The notes under the pieces were generated by a model that was not told the DNA's origin, searched no databases, and worked only from the letters and a program-made list of their open reading frames with translations. DNA of 64,000 nt from Elmis aenea (taxonomy: Eukaryota > Arthropoda > Insecta > Coleoptera > Elmidae), in the NCBI GenBank assembly GCA_947652605.1, contig OX393583.1, forward strand, positions 14,425,222 through 14,489,221, read 5' to 3'. Shown one piece after another: positions 56,479 through 64,000 of the stretch. The translations under genes and the position numbers were made by a program. Position 1 is the first letter of the stretch, and each line of letters begins with the position of its first letter.

Positions 56479-56860
56479 GTCGAGTTTGATTTTAAACAGG
56501 TTTGTACTAGTATTTCACAAAATGTATTTTAACTCAACCCCCACAACTCCGCCACTGGTTGCTTGTGGGACTTGAAATTTTCACCGATTGTGGCCACCTG
56601 TAAGGTGGTACTGTATACCAAATTTGGTTTAAATATATCTACTGGTTAAGAAACGGTCAAACTATCGTTATTTTTTCGAAAATTTCAACACCCAATATCT
56701 TTAAAATGAAGCGTTTTTGGGCCCATGTTGATATGGAATATTTGCTTTAAAATAAGGTTTTCTGTCCACTGTTAATGTCCTGCTACTAAAAAATGGACTA
56801 CCCTGTATATAAGAATAACTTAGAATAAAATTGGTTAAATTTCACCTCATTTTTTCAAAT

Positions 56861-59354
56861 TTTTAAAAACAGTTGAAGATATTTTATGACTCTATTGTCA
56901 GATTTTCAACTAAATCAAGTAATAAACTCTCCCACAAGAATTACAGCGGACACTGAATCACTGATCGATGTAATATGTATAAGTAAAAATTTATTTGTAA
57001 GTAATATTCACACAGTTGATATGTTTAGCATGTCGGATCATATGCTGATATCTTGTAGTGTTAGTTTAGAATTACCGGTAGAACGGACCGAATTTTATTT
57101 TGCTCCCAATTTCAGAGATTTTGATTTAAACACTTTTGCTCAAGATGCATCACAACTACCATGGGGTAATATAATATTTACGGAAGATCTTAATATTAAG
57201 GTACAGCAGCTCAAAGACTTTATCTTACATTTATTTGACACTCATGCACCTATGTTAAAAATTAAAATTAAAAAACGCAAAAGGAGGAAGCCTTACATTA
57301 CTTATAATATCAAACTGATGATAAGGGCTAAAAATAAGGCGTACAAAAACTATTTAAATGATAGATCATTAAATAAAAGATTGTTTTATGTCCAATTACG
57401 TAATTTAGTTAATAATGCTATTAAAAGGGAAAAGGTAGCCTATATGCAACATCTACTACGTACAAATATAACCAACGTAAAATCATTGTGGAAAAATCTG
57501 GCCGATTGGGGGGTGGACACTAAGTTTAATCGAAAAAATATCACGTTACCTAATGATCTTCAGTATCCTGACCTAATCAATAATCATTTTATAAACGTTG
57601 CAGGGCAATCCTCTATAGATAATAATCTCTTAAATTATTATTCCAGTAACCTAGTACATCGTAATAGTTCTTTTATTTTTGAGGAAATCAGGGATGTTGA
57701 TATACATAAAGCTATTAAATCAATCAAATCACAAGCTAGCGGTTACGATGGCATTAATTTAAAAATGATTTCGATTGTGCTACCTTATTGCATTAACGAA
57801 ATAAGAAATATCTTTAACGAGTCAGTTAATCAAGGGGTTTTTCCTCAAATTTGGAAAATTGCAAGCGTGGTACCAATACCTAAAATACCTACCCCAGTAG
57901 GTTACAATGATTTACGACCAGTGTCGATTTTACCAACTTTTTCGAAAGTGTTCGAAAAGATTATTACAACGCAAATAACAAGCTATGTAGAGAAATACAA
58001 TATAATACAGTCGGGTTTTAGAAAACTACATAGTACACAGACGGCTTTATTGAAGGTGGTAGATGATATTGCTATGGGTTTTGAAAATTCAACTTCCTCT
58101 GTTTTAGTACTTCTCGATCAGAGTAAGGCATTTGACCTTGTAAATTTTACCTTATTATTAGCAAAACTAAAATATATCGGATTCAGTAGTACTGCTTTGG
58201 AGCTAATTGATAGTTATTTAAATAATAGATGTCAAAGGGTAATACTTGGTAGGGGTACAGTACCCTCATCATTGAAAACTGTCAAATGCGGGGTTCCTCA
58301 GGGTAGCGTGCTGGGCCCTTTGTTATTTTCACTATTTACATTTGATTTATGTAATTGTTTGAATTACGTTAACGCTCATCTATATGCTGATGATATTGCA
58401 TTATATATGTCCTGTGGATTTGATACTTTAGATGTTCACATTAACAATTTCAATTCTGACTTGGGAAATGTTACCAAATTTTTACAACAGCATGGTTTGC
58501 GTATAAATCCGGCCAAATCTGTAGCATTATGCATAACGACACCTTCATATAGAATGCGTATTGTGGAGCAATATAGTTTGGTGGTGAACAGTACCGATAT
58601 TCAATGGGTCGATAGTGCCAAAAATCTAGGGGTCATAATGGATAGCAACTTTTCATTTAATGATCATGTCAATCATATATACAGGGTATGTTTTTCTAAA
58701 TTAAAAGCGCTTCAGTCACTAAAACACGCTTTAACAAGTGAGGTAAAGCTTATGATGATAAAGTCACTAATCTACCCACACATTGATTATTGCTGCTTTG
58801 TGTATTTTAATTTTTTGAGTCAACTGAACAAACAAAAACTACAACGAGTGCAAAATGCATGTTTAAGATTTGCTTGCTGTATTCCGTATAGTCATATTAC
58901 TCCATTTAGACTTAGCCTCAACGAATTAAATGTAAAGGAGCGCATACGCTATCTAAATACTGTCTTTTTATATAGAATCTTAAAATCTCACAATCCACCA
59001 TATCTTTTTGATCTTATAACACGTAGAAATGATGTTCACGATGTCAACATTAGATTTAATTCATTTTGTATTCCAAGACACTCTTCACTTAAATTTAGAG
59101 GAAGCTTTTCTTATCTAGCACCGTTGTACTTGAATACTGTTATGCATCAATTGCATTTATCTGCTTTTCAATTTAAACGTATGTTAAAAAATGCTGTTCA
59201 GCAGTAAATATGTCTTTTATTATTGTAATTTTTTGTTTGTTTGTTAATGCTTATTTCTAATGGCAAGGTGGTAGAGAGCGCGAGCTAACCTTGTCCATTT
59301 GTGTATTATTTTATTTAATTGTATTGTAATGCACAATAAATATTATTATTATTA
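56861..59354 (+). mobile_element. 5'-truncated LINE, plus strand
   Basis: It runs from within the endonuclease to CACAATAAATATTATTATT at 59330-59354. A possible 8-bp duplication TTTCAAAT lies at 56853-56860 and 59355-59362. The host sequence around it is a half foldback ending at 59479. Confidence 0.85.
56886..59207 (+). CDS. LINE ORF2 protein, partial endonuclease and complete reverse transcriptase
   Basis: The open frame gives 773 residues from ATG 56886, which is an internal methionine because the element is cut at its 5' side. Residues 1-60 are the end of an APE-type endonuclease (FQLNQVINSPTRIT, SLIDVI, SDHMLISC). Residues about 300-560 are the reverse transcriptase: VVPIPKIPTPVGYNDLRPVS, SGFRKLHSTQTALL, LDQSKAFDLVNF, CGVPQGSVLGPLLFSLF and HLYADDIALY with the catalytic YADD. 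The C-terminal part has the Jockey-like HIDYCCFVYFNFL block. There is no stop or frameshift across 2.3 kb, so the copy is young. It differs in sequence from the LINE at 54690-56465, so two families are present. Alone it cannot retrotranspose, lacking ORF1 and most of the endonuclease. Confidence 0.92.
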   Translation: MTLLSDFQLNQVINSPTRITADTESLIDVICISKNLFVSNIHTVDMFSMSDHMLISCSVSLELPVERTEFYFAPNFRDFDLNTFAQDASQLPWGNIIFTEDLNIKVQQLKDFILHLFDTHAPMLKIKIKKRKRRKPYITYNIKLMIRAKNKAYKNYLNDRSLNKRLFYVQLRNLVNNAIKREKVAYMQHLLRTNITNVKSLWKNLADWGVDTKFNRKNITLPNDLQYPDLINNHFINVAGQSSIDNNLLNYYSSNLVHRNSSFIFEEIRDVDIHKAIKSIKSQASGYDGINLKMISIVLPYCINEIRNIFNESVNQGVFPQIWKIASVVPIPKIPTPVGYNDLRPVSILPTFSKVFEKIITTQITSYVEKYNIIQSGFRKLHSTQTALLKVVDDIAMGFENSTSSVLVLLDQSKAFDLVNFTLLLAKLKYIGFSSTALELIDSYLNNRCQRVILGRGTVPSSLKTVKCGVPQGSVLGPLLFSLFTFDLCNCLNYVNAHLYADDIALYMSCGFDTLDVHINNFNSDLGNVTKFLQQHGLRINPAKSVALCITTPSYRMRIVEQYSLVVNSTDIQWVDSAKNLGVIMDSNFSFNDHVNHIYRVCFSKLKALQSLKHALTSEVKLMMIKSLIYPHIDYCCFVYFNFLSQLNKQKLQRVQNACLRFACCIPYSHITPFRLSLNELNVKERIRYLNTVFLYRILKSHNPPYLFDLITRRNDVHDVNIRFNSFCIPRHSSLKFRGSFSYLAPLYLNTVMHQLHLSAFQFKRMLKNAVQQ

Positions 59355-59362
59355 TTTCAAAT

Positions 59363-59479
59363 CTGTTTTGATATTATTGATGAGCATAAAATTTAGCGAC
59401 TTTGCCAAATGTGAACCTACACTCTATCTTCAGTAATAAGCGAGATCCCCTTGGTCGCCTTCGAATTTTAATCACCCTG
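59363..59479. mobile_element. Half foldback (right arm)
   Basis: It ends TTTTAATCACCCTG before TA at 59480-59481; the body with TGATGAGCATAA and AAGCGAGATCCCC resembles 21960-22126. The LINE sits on its other side. Confidence 0.6.
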
Positions 59480-59481
59480 TA

Positions 59482-60066
59482 TACAGCGATCATTTTTTAA
59501 ATCGAAAAATGCGATGATAGTCATTTTTACATGCAGCACATGTATTTTGAGTGTGAAATGAGTAAAACGAATTCAAAAAATAAAGTGCTATTTTTGGAAG
59601 CCATGGTAAAATCGCACTGTCCGCCACGATGTTTAATGAGATGAATTAGTATATAAGTATGAGAGGAGCTACAATCTATTTACTATCGACTGAGCTAAGA
59701 AGACTATGGTACTATTATTTTCAGATTTAAATGCAGCAACAAATTACTTAACTTTGCTCCAGTTTAACTGATGTAGCTTTTAAAGCGAGTTCTACATGTT
59801 GTGTTTCGGATTAGCGACACCCCCCTGTAAATTAAATATCAAAAAAAGCACAGAGTAAAAAATTTCTCTGCCTATAATGTTATACATAAACTTTTGCTTT
59901 TGCACTAATAGCCCTGATGGGAACTAGACTTTCGCAAAAGTTTTGTCACGTCGATTGAAACCTATTTGCCATCTCATCTCTAGTTGGCTGTGATACTTGA
60001 AGTTAAACTCGCTTGGGACGGGCCAGTACAAACGAAAACTTTCGTGTTTACAACTTAAAGTTGTTA
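59482..60066. other. No recognised gene
   Basis: Contains short foldback-like pieces (AATAAAGTGCTATTT, ATGAGAGGAGCTAC) but no complete element or coding frame. Confidence 0.5.
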
Positions 60067-60585
60067 CTTGCTACCAGGGTTGATAAAAATCATGATTTTT
60101 TTAAAAAAATCAAAAAAATTGATTTATTTGATTTAAATCAGATTTTTTTGATTTAAATCAGATTTTTTTAAAATTAAATCAAATGTTCATATTTGCATGC
60201 TATTTCTGTTTTGTGCTAATATATTTAATAACCAATATATTTAATTCATTGGAGAATTTTTGTTAAAATAAAAAATTAAATATAATGAATAAAAATTTCG
60301 AAAAAAATCAGTGCTTGAATAGTGATGTTATATATAATTAAGTCTTTGTCTTAACAAGCAATAAACAGTATGATTATATTTATATTTCAAAGTGTAGTAT
60401 ATGATCTACAAAACCATGCTTGCTATTCATCATCAACTATATGTGACCTGTGATCGAATTCTATGCCTGAAAATACTTGTCTAAACATGCAAATGCAGTT
60501 TTGTATGTAAGGGTATCCCAGATTCTGTTATTCAGTTCATTTTAGTTAGCAAACGTGTACACATCACATAAATAAACGCAACATA

Positions 60586-60927
60586 ATGTCAGGAAGGAAA
60601 AGGGATAGTGTTTGGCAACATTTTATAGAAAAATCAAACAAACTGAAAGGGAAAGCTGGGAGCAGAGCAGTTTGTAAATATTGCAAAGAAGAAATACAAG
60701 GTCTGGTACAAAGATTAAAAGCACACCGTGCAAAATGTCAGAAGAAACAAATGCATATGAATGAAGTTACTGAATGTAATACAGAAGATACTGACACAGA
60801 TTCTAATCCTACCACCATAGAAACAAGTCAACCGAAAGAGTTTTTTGATCCACAACCTAGTACGTCTAGAATGGATACAAATACAAATATAAGCTCACCA
60901 CCTGCTAAAAAAAAAAGAAATGACTGA
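60586..60927 (+). CDS. BED zinc-finger N-terminus of hAT transposase
   Basis: The 113-residue frame starts MSGRKRDSVWQHF and carries a BED finger at residues 5-52 (VCKYC ... RLKAHRAKC), followed by an acidic, Ser/Thr-rich linker (STSRMDTN) and a basic SPPAKKKRND end. In hAT elements this finger binds the subterminal repeats and is normally fused to the catalytic region. Here the stop TGA (60925-60927) overlaps the ATG of the next frame at 60920. An A10 run at 60907-60916 lies right at the join; one base fewer would fuse the two frames. Confidence 0.88.
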   Translation: MSGRKRDSVWQHFIEKSNKLKGKAGSRAVCKYCKEEIQGLVQRLKAHRAKCQKKQMHMNEVTECNTEDTDTDSNPTTIETSQPKEFFDPQPSTSRMDTNTNISSPPAKKKRND

Positions 60928-62374
60928 AAATTTATTAATGAAATCATTTGTAGTGCGTACTTCTAACGAGTTAAAGAAAAATCTTGATAGACAAATCGCA
61001 AAAGCTATTTATGCGACAAATAGTAGTTTCAGATGTATCGAACAACCAGAAGTGATAAAAGCAATCGAAATGTTACGGCCAGGTTATTCACCACCTTCTA
61101 GGTTCGCTGTATCTTCAACATTATTAAATGAAGTGTACATGGAAGAAAAAGAAAAATGTCTTGCAAAATTAACAAACAGTTCGGTTTGCCTTTCCTTGAA
61201 TGGTTGGTCAAATGTACATAACGAACCGATAATTTGCGCTACTGTAACAACAGATTATGGATCAACTTTCCTCCTTGAAAGTATAGATACATCAGGACAT
61301 GCACATACAGCCGATTATTTAATAAGTATAGCAATCAGTTTAATAAATAAGTGCAAAACTCAATATAATTGTGCAGTTTCAAGTTTCGTTACAGATAATG
61401 TAGCTAATATGAGCAAAATGAGAGAAAACATTAAAAATGAAGTAACCGATGTAAATGTGATAACCTATGGATGTTCAGCACACATTCTAAATTTACTTTC
61501 CATAGACTTGCAGATACGCGATATTAAAGAAAATGTTGTGCATGTTGTTAAGTATTTCCGTAATAATCATTTGGCAAGTGCTAAATATAAAGCTGCTGGA
61601 GGTAAGGCGTTAATATTGCCTCAAGACGTAAGATGGAATACTCTTGCAGATTGCTTGGAAATATTTACACAAGAATGGCAGAAATTGTTACAAATTTGTG
61701 AAGAGAACAAAGACCAAATTGATTCTTTAATATTCCAAAAGGTGTCTAACATTAAACTGAAACGATTGGCAGAAGATTTTTTAAAAATAATAAAACCAAT
61801 TTCCGTAACTTTAGACAAATTACAAAGAACAGATGCATTTTTAGCTGATGCTGTAGAAGCATGGAAAGAACTTAAGGCTGTTTTTGATGATACTATTACA
61901 TTAAATATTAAACAAATGGCTGCATTTCAAAAACGATATGCTCAAGCTTTGACACCGTACCATTTTTTGGCTTATTTATTAGACCCTAGAAAAACAAAAT
62001 TTCCTTTAAAATATAATGAAAAAGACGCAGCTTTAAAAGTAGCAGCAGAAAGTTACCCACACAGTGGTTTATTACCCATAATAATAAAATTTGAAGCTAA
62101 ATCTGATCCATTTAAATCTGTTATGTTTAGTGAGGAAATTATTAATAATGTTACTCCAATACAGTGGTGGAAATCACAAAAAGATGTTTCCGATATTAAT
62201 AAAGTGTTGCCAATATTAACACAACTAATGTGCAGTGTAACTTCTTCGCCCTCAGTTGAAAGAATTTTTTCAACATTTGGATTGGTCCATTCGACAATAA
62301 GAAATAAACTGGGAACTGAAAAGGCTGCAAAACTGGTATTTTTATTCCAACATTACAATACCAAAAATTTATAA
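60920..62374 (+). CDS. hAT transposase, catalytic region (DUF659 type)
   Basis: The 484-residue frame runs unbroken from MTENLLMKSF to HYNTKNL. Visible blocks: FRCIEQPEVIKAIEMLRPGY near residue 35-55, SVCLSLNGWSNVHNEPIICA near 85-105, SFVTDNVANM near 155 (second catalytic Asp), YGCSAHILNL, PQDVRWNTLADCL near 235, and the C-terminal dimerisation region with TSSPSVERIFSTFG (catalytic Glu). In this family the first catalytic Asp is expected in the GW block (LDGW); here the codon is AAT, giving Asn, which should impair cleavage. Otherwise the gene looks intact. It is preceded by the BED-finger frame in another phase. Confidence 0.9.
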   Translation: MTENLLMKSFVVRTSNELKKNLDRQIAKAIYATNSSFRCIEQPEVIKAIEMLRPGYSPPSRFAVSSTLLNEVYMEEKEKCLAKLTNSSVCLSLNGWSNVHNEPIICATVTTDYGSTFLLESIDTSGHAHTADYLISIAISLINKCKTQYNCAVSSFVTDNVANMSKMRENIKNEVTDVNVITYGCSAHILNLLSIDLQIRDIKENVVHVVKYFRNNHLASAKYKAAGGKALILPQDVRWNTLADCLEIFTQEWQKLLQICEENKDQIDSLIFQKVSNIKLKRLAEDFLKIIKPISVTLDKLQRTDAFLADAVEAWKELKAVFDDTITLNIKQMAAFQKRYAQALTPYHFLAYLLDPRKTKFPLKYNEKDAALKVAAESYPHSGLLPIIIKFEAKSDPFKSVMFSEEIINNVTPIQWWKSQKDVSDINKVLPILTQLMCSVTSSPSVERIFSTFGLVHSTIRNKLGTEKAAKLVFLFQHYNTKNL

Positions 62375-62705
62375 ATGTATATTATTATATATTATTTAAA
62401 ATGAATTACGTTTCGTTACGTTACGTATAAGTATGTATTTAATACGTATATACATATAAGAACTGTTGTTTTTTTTTTAAATACCATAATACCTAATGTT
62501 TTTTTTATTTGAGAAAATAAAATTTTGTTTTGTTATAAATGTTTTATTCTCATATAATAAGTGATTTAAATTGATGTTTTTTTTTCACTTGATTTAAATC
62601 GTGATTTAAATCAATGATTTTTTTAAAAAAATCACTTGATTTAAATCATGATTTAAATCATGATTTAAATCAATTGATTTAAATCTGCTCAACCCTGCTT
62701 GCTAC

Positions 62706-63205
62706 CCACTTGTCACTTTAGTGTTAAAGTGAATTTGATCGGAAAACAATTTTTTTTTTAAATATCAAGTATTTTTGGATCACAATTATTATTTTTTTAA
62801 TTATTTGTTTTCGCATCTAACCAAATCTGTTAAATTTAAGAATGATGCTCTAATACAGTGGTGCGCAATCATTTTTCACTTGCAACCCCCTTTCTCGAGA
62901 GAAATTAGACACGACCCTAGTGGCGGCACTGCAGCAAACCCAGCAAAAAATGAAAAACGCAAATTAATGTTTAAAAAAAATAATAATATTGATAACTACA
63001 CTCATATGTTAAATTCTCCATAATGACGTCACGTTTTGTCGTTATGTCAGCGGATAAAAAGGTACCTAACTAAATATCCACTTGCATTTTTGCATGTAAC
63101 TTTAGTTACCATGCAACCGACTTATTTGATTGTAACTAAGTAAAAGATTTTGACATTTTGTCAGTTATTATTTGAAGGTTATAATTTATTCGTGCAGTTA
63201 TCGTA
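62706..63205. other. No recognised gene
   Basis: AT-rich; short frames without domains. Confidence 0.5.
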
Positions 63206-63207
63206 CC

Positions 63208-63418
63208 GAATTACACTCGAGCTTTGTTTTTATCCTGGACAAACTTGCTTTTACTAAACTCAAGTTCGGTTGTAAGGCAAATTTTGACTCGACAACTGTC
63301 AACGATAAAACAACGAGTCCGTAGGACGAGTTGTTTTATCAGACAATTTTGTCTCGTCGATTTTCCTAGCAACCAAACTTTCGTAGCAACGCAAGTTTGT
63401 CCGGCTCTCGTGTAATTA
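63208..63418. mobile_element. MITE with long inverted halves
   Basis: TTACACTCGAGC and GGACAAACTTGC at the left are mirrored by GCAAGTTTGTCC and CTCTCGTGTAA at the right. The centre is a further inverted repeat, GATAAAACAAC ... GTTGTTTTATC (63303-63340). No coding sequence. Confidence 0.7.
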
Positions 63419-63448
63419 TTACCCCCGATAATATTTACAAGCATTATA

Positions 63449-64000
63449 CAGGGTGTTTCTTAAATATTGCGAAAAAATTCGGTAGTTGATTCCTTATCGA
63501 TAAATTAATGGGGGTCTTTCATATAAAGTTTTTCCTTAAACGTCTCTTTTCGGAGTTACATCCCCCTAAGCCCTAAGCCCTAAAGGGAGCGGTAAAATTA
63601 GGTTTTTATTTTATTTCTCAGATTTGGATATATGTAAGATAATGATATTTGGTGGATGTTTTATACTTGTTAAGAGGTTTCCCATAGAAATATTTTCAAT
63701 CATTTCCCAGCTGCACAGGGGGCTGAAAAGTGCGACCACTGTTGGTTTTTTGATGGGAACTTTTTGGTGGGTAAACATTTTGCAATTAAAAAATATTTTC
63801 TTTTTATGCAATTGCTATTAAATTGTGCAATTTAAAAAATATATATTGAAAGCTTGATTTATTTAGAAACTTTTTTTATTGTTTAACTTTTGCTTGTAAA
63901 TCTACAGTTTTTGAGAAAAAATAATGTAAGTGAACATGCACCATCAAATATTCCAATATAAAACGATTCATTTTGGTGGTTGCCATGGTTTGTTTATGTT
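63449..64000. mobile_element. Foldback element, left arm, running off the window
   Basis: CAGGGTGTTTCTTAAATATT after TA at 63447 starts a copy of the family at 13277-14235 and matches that arm to the window end. Confidence 0.8.

Larger units (their letters stand above)
54031..56815. mobile_element. TA-flanked foldback split by a LINE
   Basis: The right end GGACTACCCTG before TA (56816-56817) is matched by a diverged left end after TA at 54029-54030. Arms share GTGGCGGAGTTGTGGGGGTT (54283) and its complement (56535), and the stretches around them. A LINE inserted in the right arm accounts for 1.8 kb. Confidence 0.8.
60075..62697 (+). mobile_element. hAT element with complete structure
   Basis: Ends CAGGGTTGATAAAAATCATG / CTGCTCAACCCTG are flanked by an exact 8-bp duplication CTTGCTAC (60067-60074, 62698-62705). 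TGATTTAAATCA motifs are repeated near both ends. BED-finger and transposase frames overlap inside. The MITE at 42688-44200 is its deletion derivative. Confidence 0.96.

Overview
The window is AT-rich, intron-bearing animal DNA. It reads as an insect genome, possibly a beetle or another repeat-rich insect, but the species cannot be fixed from sequence alone. The only host gene recognised is a sphingolipid delta-4 desaturase (DEGS1 / infertile crescent family). Its last five coding exons lie at 2-161, 222-361, 4599-4812, 4868-5079 and 9435-9575 on the + strand. Two introns are minimal (60 and 55 bp). The other two exceed 4.2 kb because they are packed with transposons.

Almost everything else is layered mobile DNA. 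The commonest component is a set of long inverted-repeat (foldback) elements that begin CAGGGTG or similar and are flanked by TA: 2945-4126, 7017-8871, 9919-12596, 12613-14824, 13277-14235, 15773-17234, 18597-19527, 37357-38737, 45349-46576, 49619-50367, 54031-56815 and many half copies. One of them (7017-8871) keeps, in its loop, the N-terminal DNA-binding region of a mariner-like transposase, which suggests the family's origin.

Region by region. 0-9.6 kb: desaturase with a Harbinger-like MITE built on a 73-bp tandem array, a piggyBac mini-element carrying only the C-terminal cysteine-rich domain, a tRNA-derived SINE and foldbacks. 9.9-15.2 kb: two nested stacks, three to four elements deep. 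15.7-23 kb: foldbacks, a Tigger-type MITE holding two further elements, hAT MITEs and a DUF4371 hAT relic. 23.7-30.6 kb: hAT elements, including a nearly complete one at 26415-28844. 30.9-35.8 kb: a CCCGGGA-rich element holding an inverted Penelope-like dimer, a piggyBac relic and a nearly complete pogo/Tigger element with a C-terminal PHD finger. 37.3-44.8 kb: piggyBac inside a foldback, a polypurine tract, a higher-order minisatellite and a BEL/Pao retrotransposon relic split by a hAT MITE. 45.1-53.2 kb: a composite element, two more pogo-like elements with C-terminal zinc fingers, and a Harbinger-like element encoding only a MADF protein. 54-59.5 kb: two LINE copies in opposite orientation. 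60-62.7 kb: a hAT element with BED finger and transposase, which is the evident source of the MITE at 42688-44200. The window ends inside another foldback.

Many insertions carry exact target-site duplications (8 bp for hAT, TA for pogo and foldbacks, TTA for Harbinger-like, TTAA for piggyBac, 12 bp for the Penelope-like dimer). Several transposases are only one or two mutations from intact. This points to recent and repeated activity of many families rather than one old burst.
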